A stretch of 64,000 nt of DNA from Clarkia xantiana subsp. parviflora (GCA_036873135.1 JAPTYO010000007.1:9344763-9408762), one strand, 5' to 3'. Shown: positions 1 through 12,273, numbered from the stretch's first letter. Notes: generated by a model from the sequence alone, not told the origin. A program made the numbers and translations.

Positions 1-1222
1 TTTTAAAATGAAAATATTAAATTTAAGAGCACGTGTAAAATTTTTAACAATAATGCACGATAAATGACAGAAATATTACATCAAATTATATTGCTAAAAA
101 TATATCAACAAGATTGAATTATGAAAAACTTATTAGAGCATATAATATATGTAGGATTTGAACAATTTTAGAGATGAGATGAAAGTATATATATATATAT
201 AATATGCAATTTATAAGTACAACGAAAATATGTTGAACTGCAAGAAATAAATATCAACGAAACAATTTCAAATACAATTAACGTTAATTACTTTTTAAGT
301 TGATTGCTGAGATTTAATAATTAAATATATTTAAGTGATATGATTAAGTAAAACCATTGGAGACTTATTATTGTATGTATTCTTTAAAGTACACATAAAT
401 AGAATATGTGACAAGAGCAATATATTGTGGTTATTCTTATGAGTGTTGTATTGTTTCGGCCTAGGCGCGGCTTAAAGAACCGACTCTGAAGCAAATCAAA
501 CTTTGTGATCTCGTCGGTTTAGTCCAGACCGATTTTAAATAGACGAGACAAGAGTGATTCAGTACTAACAGATTCGGTTATGTTCTAAAATCAGAACTGA
601 TATTTGACGGGACTGCAACTAATTTTAGATTGGTTTTTCGATTATTTTTTAATTTAAAGTAAATCTTCATATAAAAAAAATAAAATAAAATAAAAAACTG
701 ACTAAACGATTCTAAACGGAACTGTTTTTAACAAAACTGCTCCGAACCGATCTGGACCAAACTATAAATTTTTTTACAAAATAATTCTTAACCGGTTTCA
801 ACTAAACTAATCTTTTTATACTATAAACAGTGCCAAAAAAAAAAACCATTATCTTTGGATAGAAACAGTTTCAGACGGGTTCCAATCTTATTCCTTCCCA
901 TTATTTTTGCACACAGTAAAATAGATTTTTAGAAGAAAGAAAATAAAAAACTATTAATATTTATATCACTTATTAATTGAATCGGTAAAAACACCTAGTT
1001 AACCTAACAACTGCAACTATATTGGTAACTCACTTTATTTTATTATATATCATTACACCTTAAACATAAATAGTTTCACTAGGTGAATCTTTGCAGAAAA
1101 CTATACACCAATTGCATAATCTTCATCCCCAGGCTAACAGTGATGATAGAATCATAAAAAAAAAGCTACATCATGCACTACCTTTTTATGCTTCTTCATC
1201 AGTTGAATAGTTGTGGCAAAAC
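1..1222. other. AT-rich spacer downstream of threonine deaminase
   Basis: No gene is recognised. The stretch is AT-rich, with short homopolymer runs and no long open frame. The part nearest 1222 should hold the 3' UTR of the minus-strand threonine deaminase gene. Around 460-860 there are slightly more GC-rich patches with repeated 'accgat' and 'aaccga' words that may be decayed repeat sequence, but no ends could be defined. Confidence 0.5.
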
Positions 1223-4200
1223 TCAGAAATGCATCAACAGGTCAAAAGCCATATCATTTGTCACCACTGCAAACTCATATCCAACATCCTCGGCTCGGTC
1301 CCGAAACTCATCCATCTCATTCGTCGGGACCTGAACCCCCACCAATACATTTGCACCCGTCGTGCCCTGTCCACGGTAATGGAACAAACTGATGTTCCAT
1401 CGAGGACTAAAGGCATCCAGAAACTCCATCAGAGCACCCGGCCGTTCTGGGAATACAAATCTGCAAAGAACTTCATCTTGGAGATTCGATCGGCCTCCCA
1501 TCTGAAAATTAGTTTACCCATATATTCCGACCTTAGAACCGAACAAGTGATTTTGCGTTGCTAAAAAACAATTTATATTATAGTCGAGTAAGTAATCACC
1601 AAATAACGCAGATGATCTTTAACAGTATCATTTTCCGTTAGGTTGTGAGTTGTTAGATTCGATGCTTCCATCCTCTCCTGCATTTCTTGGAGCTCCCTAG
1701 TTGTATGAACACCAACACTACAAGCAAAATAAAAATGCTTTGAGAAAAAGAAAAATCAATTTTTTCAACAATCACTAGTTAACATTGCATTACATTCCCT
1801 CATAGAAACACACCAACGAACTACTAATAATATGGAATTACCTGTATAGCACAACGGCTTCCTTATCCGTGTTGTATCGATATTTGAACTCTGTAATGTT
1901 CATAGACCCAACCTAGCAAATCAACGAATCTGAATCAGAGGCAAATTTTTAACCTTTTTTTTCTTCATCTAAATAATATGAACAGATGATAAAACACTCA
2001 CGAGTTTGCAGAACTGCTTGAAGCTGCCGGGTTTCTCGGGCATGACAGTTGCAAGAACAGCCTCTTGCCTTCTACCCACATTAGCAAGCTCCGTGACTAT
2101 CCTTAACTTATCGAAATTCATGTTGGCCCCGCTTGTAATCGCAACAACGTTTACTCCTTTGAGACCATAGTACTTGCAGTATGCCTCAGCACCAGCAAGA
2201 GATAGGGCGCCTGCTGGTTCCAAAATGCTTCTTTTCTCCTCAAACATGTCCTAAACATGACAACCACAATTATTTGTTTGTTTTTTCTATGGCTCAATAA
2301 ATTTGCCATATTAGCAAAAAATATAGAAATCCATCAACTTTGAACTCTTGAAGAATCTGTTCCAATCTTTGGGTATGTATGGAACCAGAGAATAAAATGA
2401 CCACAACTTTATATATTCTCAGATGATGTTAACTTGGGTAGCAATTAGCATTTGAGCAAACGGATGTCTCACCTTAATTGAGGCACAAATAGCGTCACGG
2501 CTAACAAGAACCACACCATCCATAAATTCTCTGCACAAATCAAAGGTTTCTTCGCCAACAACCTTCACAGCTACACCGTCAGCAAAACCTCCAACATGGT
2601 CCAACTCCACTCGTTCTCCATGATGTAATGAAAGTGCCATAGCATTAGCATCGGATGGCTCAACACCTATGATCTTTACCTGCATACATATACAAACAAC
2701 TAAATACATATACATAGAAGTAAGGCAGGTTCAAATGCATCTGTATGAACTAACCTCAGGATTTACACACTTGACATAAGCAGCAATACCAGCTGTAAGA
2801 CCACCACCTCCAACAGGAACAAATATTGCATGCAATGGACTGCCTTGCATCTGATCCATAATTTCCTTCCCGATCGTTCCCTGGCCAGTAATCACATCTG
2901 GGTGATCAAAAGGAGGTATGAATGTACGTCCCTCCTCAGCAGCTCTCTTCTTAGCATATGATTGTGCTTCATCGTATGAATCCCCCACGAGAATTACAGT
3001 AGAGCCCAATTTTTCAACTGAACGCCACTGCAAGACATAAATTCTGATTTAGTTAAAGCACAACATTTTTTTTTCCTCTTTTAACATTGAGTTAGTAGTA
3101 TCTCGATGTGACCTTGATTTCTGGGGTTGTAACAGGCATTACGATAACTGCACTACAGTTCAATCTCTTTGCAGAGAGTGCAACACCTTGGGCGTGGTTT
3201 CCAGCTGAAGAACAGATAACCCCTTTATCCAACTGCTCTCTTGTTAGTTTCTGCATCATGTTGTAAGCTCCTCGGAGCTTGAAAGAGAAAACCTGAGATT
3301 TGAACAAATGTTTACTTAGCATTACAGGTCAAAATCAACAATTTTGATTAAAAGAGCTATAGTTTTCTTGTTGGATGAGTACATCTGAAAGCAAATTAAA
3401 GAAGAATGGTTAACCACAAAAGTCACTACCTTGATTCACTGTTCTCAAACTAAACAAATAGATAGTGCAGAGTGTCAAAGAACTGCATGTGCATCTAAAA
3501 GCTTGAAAGAATCATAATGTCAGCTACATATATTGATGAGCACAGAATTTCTTATGTCAAATGAAAAATACATCATCGAACTGGGTCAAATAGATGATTA
3601 GACAAGTCAAAACCATGAATCCAGCTGAGAAAAATCTTTGCTTTACTATTCAGAATCCAAACAAGTAACAATAACCAAGCAGATTCAACGTCTTGAATGC
3701 ACTGCAAGACTAAAACCCACCTACCTCAGAACCAATCTAGTCTAGAATTTATTGTGATGAACTACTCAATCACTCGAAAGCTCAAATTGTATATATAATT
3801 AATTAAACGAAGAGATTAATGAAGCAAAATGAACACTTACAGGCTGCATATCTTCTCTCTTGAGCCATACACTAACTCCCCAGTTCTCCGACATCTTCGG
3901 CGCCAGCTGCAACGGCGTCACTTTGGCTACATCGTACACCTTCGAGGACAGTATTTTCGTCAAATAGGAATAGCCCGTCGCAAAATGGAAATCTCTGACG
4001 GCGTCATTTGGAGCGGTACGGTCCGGCACGGCTCCGAGATACCCGGAAGGGTACTGGAGAGAATCGGGCGAAGCCTTACGGAGTGGGGCGAAATGCGACG
4101 GCCCCGGCGGAGGGGCTATGGTGGGGCTCACCGCGACGTGCGCATGAGATGTCAAGGTAGCCGGCGGCGGCTTCGTGGAGGCCTCTGACGTCCGTACATT

Positions 4201-4311
4201 GGCTCGGACGATGAATCTCGAATACGAGGTGTTGGAGATGGTGGGCCCAACGGAGGCCCGTTCGGAGGGGAAAAGCGGCGACTTACCCGCGGTAAGATGC
4301 ATGGCCTCCAT
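1223..4311 (-). CDS. OMR1: Threonine deaminase (threonine dehydratase, biosynthetic, plastid), 8 exons, 615 aa
   Basis: Pyridoxal-phosphate enzyme that converts threonine to 2-oxobutanoate plus ammonia, the committed step of isoleucine synthesis in plastids; the family is feedback-inhibited by isoleucine. Exons (minus strand): 4311-3841, 3292-3113, 3027-2755, 2679-2473, 2250-2002, 1912-1842, 1717-1600, 1501-1223, totalling 1848 nt. The Ser/Thr-rich N-terminus (about 90 residues) fits a transit peptide. The PLP lysine lies in [10 protein letters not shown] (K162), SSAGNHAQG follows at 185-193 and the phosphate-binding tetraglycine is at 290-293. Two C-terminal ACT-like regulatory repeats carry the related motifs MPEKPGSF and FPERPGAL. 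I chose the ATG at 4311 because it lies just before the plastid-like leader; the frame stays open to about 4476, but the extra residues look like translated 5' UTR. All exon borders are GT-AG and no lesion is seen. Identification is by clear family resemblance. Confidence 0.96.
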
Positions 4312-4457
4312 TGACGGTGGGTAGAGAAAGACACAGAGCCGAGGGCTCCTGAGTCCTGTCTGTGTCTTGTGGAAGGAGATGGAGATGACTGCGGTGCGAT
4401 GTGACGGTGTCTGGTAGTGCGCGGGGACGTTTTCCTCTGTTAGTGACTTAGGCAGGC

Positions 4458-4475
4458 TTCTTATATATATATACA
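4458..4475 (-). promoter_or_regulatory. Candidate TATA region of threonine deaminase
   Basis: A TATATATA run lies about 150 bp upstream of the chosen ATG at 4311 on the minus strand, a normal distance for a plant core promoter plus a short leader. This is position and composition only; the region is AT-rich, so the call is tentative. Confidence 0.35.
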
Positions 4476-4476
4476 C

Positions 4477-5861
4477 GCACTTTGATATTAGAATGCATAC
4501 AGTTAGTCAAATAATGAATATGCCGATTGCCGTTACCAAAAAAAAAATGAATATGCATATATGAGTAATGATAGCCAATCCGACAAAATGTTCCGAGAAG
4601 ATCCGACATCAGAGTGGGTGGCATGGGCTGTAATATAAGTCAACTTTTAGGGCAATATTCATTACTGAAACAGTCGGAATTACTCGGAGGGTTTCATTCG
4701 GAATGTAAATCATTCCTCATGCATATATATATTCTTACCGTACAATGATTTAACGTTAGCCAACCAAAATCAAAAGGCAAAATTTAAATACTTCTTCATT
4801 TCACTTTTGTATAAGTGTGATTGGGGGTCGAGTGCCCGTGCCACGATAGCATTATATATATTTATTTAACTAAATCATTTAAATATATTTTAGTATTAAA
4901 TCTTTCAACAATTATTAATAGCTATTAATATTAATTATGAAATAAATTAATTTTAATTAGAAAGATATATGGGATGATGTGATAATATAATGAATTTTTT
5001 ATATTTAAGAAATATATTTATAAAAAAATAAATGAATCTCACTTTTAGAAAATATATATCATGAAAAATTATTGTAACATTTTTTTTCTATTTTTTACAT
5101 AAAGAAATATAATCGACCCACTTTTAAATAGTGTTATATAACTCCAAGTAAAACATAACATTGGGATGCTCTTAGGAACAACTCTCTTGAAATCTCTAAC
5201 TATAATATTTGGTTTTTTTTAGTGCTGGATAAGTTTTAGTTTGCCAAATTATCCTTTCCCTCGAACAGTTGCATAAATTGGTTCAGTGGCAACATGGTAT
5301 ACTCAACCATATTCAGCACAACCTTTGGAGTTTGGACACCATCAAGAGGCCTAATATACAATATGATTTTTCTTTTCTTTTTTGTATAGTGACGTTATTG
5401 GCTCGCCTCCATGTGCACTTGCCATCTTTAGAGATTGTTTTATTGGTTAAGTGCTTGAAGCACTAGCAGAAACTTACAAGGCATTTACTTATTATATATA
5501 ATATATTGATTGATTGTCTAATTATTACTATTTTAACATCCTTTTGCAGTCTTTATGAATGATAATTTTTAGTGCATTATTAGGTCTCATTCCCTTCTTC
5601 ATTCGTTGATATGGTAGCATTGATTAATTGGATGTATGGTTTATCTTTTAAAACTTTCACCAACTTAAATTGGTAAAACTTAGTTATGAATTTAATTAGA
5701 TTACACTACTATTTTTTTTCACACATGATGTATATTTTCTGATTGATTAAATTACATAATCAAACCGACAATTATAACATTTAAAATCAATAGTAAAATT
5801 AATGTCTTCAATTGGGTATTATTGTAACACATAACATAACATACAATTCTAAGTTTAAAAT
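4477..5861. other. AT-rich intergenic spacer
   Basis: Between the threonine deaminase promoter and the probable solo LTR I see only AT-rich sequence with short (TA) runs. A 65-codon open frame at 5269-5466 has no recognisable motif and no splice context, so it is not called as a gene. Confidence 0.5.
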
Positions 5862-6642
5862 TGTTGGATCATAAAAGTCCGGCTAAACCTGGCGAGACTC
5901 TTCTGGTTCTCGCCTTGGTGTCTCTTTGAAATTGGAAAGTTTTGTGGGTTAGCTTGTTCTTCATGGCGAGGCTGCTCTTGGCGAGACCTGAAAAAGGCGG
6001 GGTTGTTCCCCTGATTCCACTCCGAAGCTTAAGTTAGTATAGCATTCTGGTAGTGAGAAATCTTTAATGTGAATAAGAATACTGAAGAGTATTTATAGGG
6101 GAAGCATTTACCGACTTTAGGTGGTGGCAGCTTCGTTTTGATTGGTTGACAAGGGCGGTGGCCGCCTTTCTCTCGTTGGTGGAGATGGGAGGCACTATGT
6201 CATCAGGTGACAAGCAGGTCGACACCTCTTCTTCCTTAGGAGGAAGGGTTTTCTTCTAAGTAGGTGACAAGCAGGTTGCCACCTCTTCTTCCTTAGTAGG
6301 AAGAGTTTTCTTCTAAGTAAGTGACAAGCAGGTTGCCACCTGGTGTTGATGATAGTCGAATGCGACTTTGATGGTATCGCCTTGACGCCTTGGTTGACTT
6401 GGTCGACTTGGTCGCCTTGGTCGCCTTGGTCTACTTGGTCGATTTGGTCGCCTTGGTCTCCTTGGTCGACTTGTCCATGGGGGGTGCCACTATTTCACCT
6501 CTTCTGATAGATTCCGACTTTAGTGCTCCCGACTTTACTCTCTGAGGGTCCCGACTTCAATAGTCACTTTAGTGTCTGAGAGTTTTGCCGCAAAAATGGA
6601 ACGCTCTTAGTATGGTCGTATTTAATAAATCACGATCCAACA
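5862..6642 (-). mobile_element. Probable solo LTR (781 bp)
   Basis: The segment begins TGTTGGATC and ends GATCCAACA, the TG...CA short inverted ends typical of LTRs. The flanks are aaaat (5857-5861) and aaaac (6643-6647), matching at four of five bases, so they may be a decayed target duplication. On the minus strand a TATAAATA box (6097-6090) suggests LTR orientation. Inside are a 57-bp direct repeat (starts at 6207, 6264 and 6321) and a short ~9-10 bp minisatellite of ttggtcgcc-like words (about 6394-6472). There is no partner LTR or internal region nearby, as expected for a solo LTR left by unequal recombination. Confidence 0.55.
6207..6472. repeat. Minisatellites in the solo LTR: 57-bp repeat and ~9-10 bp repeat
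   Basis: The phrase starting gtgacaagcaggt recurs at 6207, 6264 and 6321 (period 57 bp, two and a partial copy). From about 6394 a short array of ggtcgac/ggtcgcc words with period 9-10 follows. No open frame or hairpin is implied. Confidence 0.7.
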
Positions 6643-6671
6643 AAAACCATAAGAAAAAAAATTATGTTATT

Positions 6672-6672
<1 letters not shown>

Positions 6673-6712
<40 letters not shown>
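6673..6712. repeat. (TA)n microsatellite
   Basis: Run of alternating TA of about 35-40 bp between the solo LTR and the end of the putative minus-strand transcript. Confidence 0.85.
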
Positions 6713-6714
<2 letters not shown>

Positions 6715-6715
<1 letters not shown>

Positions 6716-7853
6716 ATCGTGTCGGTTTTATTGAAGGAAAAACTATTACAAGCTACAAACTGGAAAACGACCGCTCTAAAGGGATTGGTAAACATCCAAA
6801 TTCCGAACAAGTAGAGCAAGCACCAACAGAATAACAGAATTACAATCAGAAATAAATAAACTAAAACACCTGATCGGCTTAACGGTAGAGATGACTCCAG
6901 ACAAATGATAGCAGCTTGGTGATGAGGAGTCCAACTAATAAAGCAACGAATTCAGCCATTCGGAGAAGAAAAGAACCTCCCTCAAGACCGACAAGGCTAA
7001 CAGAGGACCTGCAAAACAAGCTATACCAGACAGGACCCACAATAAATCTGAAACACAAACAACTGCATTAACACACAAATATGACTGCACTGGTGTAAAG
7101 ATTTCTAATTGGTAGGAGTTGGACGAAACCATGTTACCGAAGCACCATTGACTGTGGAACATCCTCGAATGGCTAGCGCACAAGTGGGTGCCATAGAAAT
7201 TCTCTGCTTCTCTGTTGGGAGAAGAGATTTAAAATGAGATACGACCGCGACCGCGGTCATATCGTGGGTACCCCGAAGGATAGATATCATGCATTCGTTT
7301 GTGTGATGAATGAAGCGTTGGTTCTGACAAACTATGGGTTCGACTGGAATGGGTAGATGAGGGAGGGTAGTGGGTTGTACCGCCAAAATATAGTCAAGTT
7401 TGAGCTTAACGCGGTGAACAACATCCACGACGATGCGTGAAGGGACGAGGGCGACCCGCGCATGGCGCGTTGGGAGAGTAGGTGGGTCGCGGAGGCGCGT
7501 AGAGGCGCGTGGTGGGCGAGTGACACTGCAGTAGGCGCGTGGGTGGCACGTGTGGGCGAGTGAGTGTGATGAGTGACACGTGTAGCGGCACGTGCGCGCT
7601 GGAGGCGCGTGGGAGCGTACGGATGTGGTTGTTGTAGTATTGGGCGATCTTTGTGCGGGCTCAGGGGCGGTGAGGGTGGTGAGCGTACTTCCGAGAGATG
7701 ACACTCATCTCTCCGTCGCGATTGGGATGATGGGGGGGGGGGGGGGGAGGCGGAGAGTGAGATGAAAGCGAGTTTGAACAAAGTCATCCGTTGTGGTGGG
7801 GCTTCCGACTTCGGCTTAGGTGTATGCTGGAGGAAGAGTTGCTCCATACTCAT
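6715..7853 (-). other. Possible minus-strand transcribed locus of unknown nature
   Basis: Not recognised. Read on the minus strand, an open frame of 173 codons starts at 7853 with a proline- and serine-rich product and a C15-type homopolymer (poly-G on the plus strand at about 7732-7747). Farther along, a good splice-acceptor-like stretch (pyrimidine-rich ending in CAG near 7047) precedes a short frame that ends near 6877 with the hydrophobic string FVALLVGLLITKLL. An AATAAA signal lies at 6732-6727 just before the (TA) run. The GC-rich part (7430-7650) is packed with gcgcgt and cacgtg words, giving several overlapping open frames, so open-frame length is weak evidence here. It could be a non-coding transcript, a young orphan gene or repeat remnants; I cannot choose. 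Confidence 0.3.
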
Positions 7854-8494
7854 GGTCGTCGAGAGAGTTTACATTGAGCAGTGACTTCACTTCGGTTTTT
7901 GGATTTTCAGAGAGAGTTTCCAAATAGTGTCCATTTGGAGGCTTCCAAAAGGTTTTTATTATATAATTTAAACGTATATAGATATATTTGTTTTTTTTAA
8001 TCTACTATGATATTATTTACTATTAAATATTGTAATAAAAAATCTAAATTTTTTTTGTTGTATTTTAATTTACAAACACCAATTTTCGTGTGAAAGTAGA
8101 TGTCAAAACTTTTTGAATGACATATGATATCGTATGTTTGTAAATTACAACACTACTAACTAATCAACAATAAGATACATCATTTTTTTTAATGTATTAA
8201 ATATTAAATTTAAAAACAAATTCATGGGTAAAAAACGAGTCAATAATATTTGAACAAAAGTTTTCATATGAGTAATGCGCGAATCAACGACTCATTGCAA
8301 TATAAGTTTTTATCAAAATAGATCAACGCACTACATGTCCGTAAAATTACTTGGAACCTTAAAAATAGACTACCAAGATTAACTTTCTTGTGTTTGTTTT
8401 GATGAAATAATGTTAAGGCAATGTGAAGTTAGTAACATTAAACTAGTTGCGATTATATTTCAATGAATATTTATATTATAATACTATTAACTCT

Positions 8495-8539
<45 letters not shown>

Positions 8540-9191
8540 CATTTAATATTAAAAGAACATGGACATATTATATTAAATAATTAGTCTGTTTTAATAATAT
8601 ATATAAGTTAAAAATATATGACATATTATATATCATTCAAAATATATTTACTTTTACTTCAACGTGAAAAACCATCTATAAGTTATACGTAAATAAAAAT
8701 TTTATGGTTAGCTATTTGTTTACGGCATTTAAGAGTGCATAATGTATTATAGAAAGTGAATATATTTTATACTTTTAAATTATATAATATTATTTAATGA
8801 CGTGACCTGTATTATTAAAATTACTACAGCCAACAATGACACGTGACAAAAGAATACACATTTAGGGTTAAAACTATAAAATTAAATTTAAACATTATAA
8901 TTGTCTATTTTATTATATGCTATTATCTAATTTAATCTGATAATATATTTATTTATATTATATTTATTGTCTCTCACACTTCTTTTTTTTCTTTTTCATG
9001 AATATCTCTCGCATTTCTACATGTCACAGTAACAGACCCAATATCTCGAATCTGGATCCAAATGCGATCATAATTTTTTAAAAATAATATTTTATATAAT
9101 ATAAATCTGGATGCAAAAGCGATCAATATATATTTAACATTGCATCATTTACCTTATTATTATATGAGAGGTGTTGAATTCACTTATTTAC

Positions 9192-9230
<39 letters not shown>

Positions 9231-9871
9231 AAGGAGTGTCCACGCACCCATCAGGGTCACAACTTATTACTTATTAGATACATTGAAAGCTAGACGAAAA
9301 TATATGTAATTTAATTTAATTAGAGATAAGTGTGATTTTTATCTATTTAACTGCAATTCAAGGGTGGCAAAATAAAATAAAATAAAAAAACTAAAATTCA
9401 ATGGATGAATTATGAATCTGAAACGCGCGCTAGCTAGTAGCTAGATTACAATGGATGAATTATGAATCTGAAACGCGATCAAGTAAAATGCCATTTTCGA
9501 AGGGAGCAACTCAAGACTCGATAATCGAGATACTAATCTAAATCTAAATTACAGAGAATAAAGAATATGTTGCTAACCACCATTCATTTGTTATTTTGTT
9601 ATGTTTATTATTTTAAATTAAATTCCATAAGTACATGTGATTGCTAACCATTATTGGATAGATAAAAGAAAGTGAGGGTTGAATAGTATACAGACAGACT
9701 ATACACAAAGCGACTTTAATAAATTACTTTTGTTTATAAAATTAAGAATTAATCATATATATATACATAATAAAGAAATTACTAATTAGCACATTGGGAA
9801 CGTGTAGTATCGGAACCAGATATCCCGCGTTCCTTTTTGCTTCACTTTCTTAATAGTTTATTTATTACTAA
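7854..9871. other. AT-rich spacer with (TA)n tracts
   Basis: No coding potential is seen. The stretch holds long (TA) microsatellites at about 8500-8536 and 9198-9228. An imperfect direct repeat 'caatggatgaattatgaatctgaaacgcg' type phrase occurs twice (about 9399-9427 and 9450-9478). Confidence 0.5.
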
Positions 9872-9882
9872 CTAGGTGCTGA

Positions 9883-9901
9883 CCCCGCGCTACGCGCGGG
9901 G
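9883..9901 (-). other. Helitron 3' terminal hairpin
   Basis: Seven-base-pair GC stem with a five-base loop, 7 nt from the CTAG terminus of the element read on the minus strand. This is the rolling-circle termination structure of Helitrons. Confidence 0.8.
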
Positions 9902-10543
9902 CACGTTAAATTGTGATAGTTTAATTTTTTTTAGGTTATGTATATATATATATATATATATTTTTTAAATTTTTAAAAAAAAAACTTAGTTAAATTTTGT
10001 ATATATATATATATATGTATGAACTTAATATTTTAATATTGTAAGGTTTAAATTTAGACGTTGTCGTTTTTTAATCATACGATAATGTTATTATTTATTA
10101 AGTAATTTTAACCGTAAAGTGTAAATAGCATAAAGTAAGAATCTAACCGGTCTGCTTGTCTTGATCAATTTCATGTCATTGTTTATATTTTTGTTTTTTT
10201 CCATCATATTATTGTTTGATGTATAAGAATAATTTATCTAATTAAAGTAATTATATATATATATAATCTACAGAGATGACATAAATTAAATGAGATATGG
10301 AATTTATTATATAAATTATTTTTTTCATCAAGCAGATAAGGAAATAAGTTGTTTAGGTTTTTAAATTATTTATGCTTGAAACTGCCGTCTCCAGAGGTCA
10401 ATATGTGTTGGGGCACTTTCTTTTTGGGCCTATGATTTAGTCAATGGACAACAAATATAAGTGGTTGGCCTAAGATTTACTCTAAAAAGAAGTTCGGCCC
10501 GAATAGCCCTAAACCCTAAAAATATCTGCCCAAATAGAAGAAG

Positions 10544-11190
10544 TCACGTGGCAATATATAAGGTAGTGTAAACGTTGACGTGACAACTTCACATGAAAGC
10601 ACTCTCTCACCTTTCACTTTATCTACAGAGATGGCATAAACTAAATGAGATATGAAATTTATTATATAAATTGTTTTTTTCATCTAGCAGATAAGAAAAT
10701 AAGTTGTTTAGGTTTTTAAATTATTTATGCTTGAAACTGCCGTCTCCAGAGGTCAATATGTGTTGGGGCACTTTCTTTTTGGGCCTAAAATTAATTTTTG
10801 GGCTTATAATTTAGTCAATGGACAACAAATATAAGTGGTTGGCCTAAGATTTACTCTAAAAAGATGTTCGGCCCGAATAGCCCTAAAAAGATCTGCCCAA
10901 ATAGAAGAAGCCACGTGGCAATATATAAGGTAGTGTAAACGCTGACGTGGCAACTTCACATGAAAGCACTCTTCACATGAAAGCACTCTCTCACCTTTCA
11001 CTTTATTATATAATATATAGAAGAAGAAGCCACGTGGCAATATATAAGGTAGTGTAAACACTGACGTGGCAACTTCACATGAAAGCACTCTCTCACCTTT
11101 CACTTTATTATATATATAGATTTATTATACATATAGAAGAAGAAGCCACGTGGCAATATATAAGTAGTGTAAACTCTGACGTGGCAACTT
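10544..11190. promoter_or_regulatory. Clustered ACGT-core (bZIP-type) motifs in Helitron repeats
   Basis: Each terminal unit carries one G-box-like word and one TGACGTGGCA-like word about 25-30 bp apart. The perfect palindrome GCCACGTGGC is at 10910-10919, 11029-11038 and 11145-11154, and a variant TCACGTGGC is at 10544-10552. These match known plant bZIP/bHLH binding sites. That they regulate anything here is only inference. Confidence 0.55.
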
Positions 11191-11418
11191 CACATGAAAG
11201 TACTCTCTCACCTTTCACTTTATTATATATATAGATAGATAGATTTCTTCTCATATTATCTTTGTTCCTCATTTGTATATATACTGATGGATAAATGTCC
11301 AATTCGGGTTCGTATTTACGCTTCGGGCCTCGCAAACACGTCAAAATTACATCTCGTCTCGAAAAACACCTCCCACGGTATAAAAACGGTCCGGAGGCGC
11401 GTTTACGCGCGTCCGGAC

Positions 11419-11658
11419 CGGACCTCCGGGTTGCATAAAGCAACCCGGAGGTCCGGGTTGCAAAGCAACCCGGACGTCCGGATTGCAATGCAATCCGGAC
11501 ATCCGGATTGCATTGCAATCCGGAGGTCCGGGTTGCAGCAACCCAGACCTCCGGGTTGCAGCAACCCGGACCTCCGGGTTGCAGCAACCCGGACCTCCGG
11601 GTTGCAACAACCCGGACCTCCGGATTGCCCGCAACCCGGAAGTCCGGGTTGCGTGACA
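11419..11658. repeat. Palindrome array in U3 of the 5' LTR
   Basis: About ten units of roughly 23 bp, each an inverted repeat of the type gcaacccgg-acct-ccgggttgc, with variants using aatccgg/ccggatt. Neighbouring units are also mutually complementary, so many alternative hairpins are possible in DNA or RNA. Only about 60 bp of this array remains in the 3' LTR (19990-20045). Confidence 0.9.
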
Positions 11659-11855
11659 ATTCGGACCTCGCCGAATTGCCCAAGTTCGACGAGGTCCGGA
11701 TTGCCTTACGGGTATCGCGCTATTACCGTACCCGCGATCGCCGTTACGTGTAGAGAAGTCAAGTTCGTGCATTACCAATGTGGATGACGGTTCCCGTTTG
11801 TCTCCTTGAACCGTCGTCGAACCGCTTTAAAACCGGGTCCGGTCTCAAGGAAGCC

Positions 11856-11863
11856 TATAAATA
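11856..11863 (+). promoter_or_regulatory. TATA box of the 5' LTR
   Basis: TATAAATA in the context cctataaatagg, followed by a CT-rich tract, at the expected U3/R transition. The identical box in the 3' LTR is at 20243-20250. Confidence 0.8.
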
Positions 11864-12273
11864 GGAGACCTTGGCCACCCATTTTTACACACTCTCTCAT
11901 TTGCCCAACTTTGGTATTTTGAGCTCTGACTTCTCTCTAGAATTCTCTCTCTCTAGAAATTACCCTTTTGCCACTATAGTAACTTAGGCATCGGAGAGGG
12001 CTCCGCTAGCACCACCCCCCCTCTCCGTGCTAGCATTGGTCCTTTGCGCAGGATCCGACGCTCGAGACAAAGACTCACCGGGTCACAACCTCGCCGGGTC
12101 ACAGCCTTGCCGGGTCACCACCTTGCCGGATCACAACCTCGCCGGGTCATAGCCTTGCCGGGTCACCACCTTGCCGGGTCACCACCTTACCGGGTCACAA
12201 CCTCCGTCGGAAGGGTCACACCCGCACAACCTCAGACGCGTCCTCGTGACCTTAGTCGTCCCGGACGCAACAT

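Larger units (their letters stand above)
9872..11235 (-). mobile_element. Non-autonomous Helitron (1364 bp), with duplicated internal units and repeated 5' termini
   Basis: Read on the minus strand the 3' end shows the Helitron signature: a GC hairpin (stem CCCCGCG/CGCGGGG at 9883-9901) followed after about 7 nt by CTAG at 9875-9872, the CTRR terminus. The 5' end starts TCTATATATATAATAAAG at 11235. The flanks are A (9871) and T (11236), the expected A|T target. No Rep/helicase frame is present, so it is non-autonomous. A 355-bp unit starting atctacagag is repeated (10266 and 10621), and shorter units carrying the 5' terminal sequence recur at about 11021 and 11136. The ends fit established Helitron structure; the family name is not known. 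Confidence 0.8.
11285..12272 (+). repeat. 5' LTR (988 bp)
   Basis: Starts TGATGG, ends CGCAACA. In order: a leader shared with the 3' LTR, an array of palindromic units (11419-11658), a TATAAATA box (11856-11863), a pyrimidine-rich CT tract, and eight 16-bp repeats of the type ccgggtcacaacctcg (about 12077-12203). It is 184 bp longer than the 3' LTR, and the whole difference lies in the palindrome array; the parts before and after that array have equal lengths in both LTRs. Confidence 0.95.

Noticed and set aside
4312..4476. N-terminal extension of threonine deaminase
   Set aside because: The frame is open, but the extra residues do not resemble a transit peptide start and include the TATA-like region.
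7332..7853. 173-codon frame as a confident protein-coding gene
   Set aside because: Low-complexity, contains a C-homopolymer, and competing frames overlap it; kept only as an uncertain locus.
11419..11658. CRISPR-like array
   Set aside because: Units are contiguous palindromes with no unique spacers, inside a plant LTR.
11108..11787. Overlapping frames of 191, 166 and 143 codons on both strands
   Set aside because: They read through the palindrome array of the LTR, giving repeated PGPPGC/RTSGL-type peptides; a compositional artefact.
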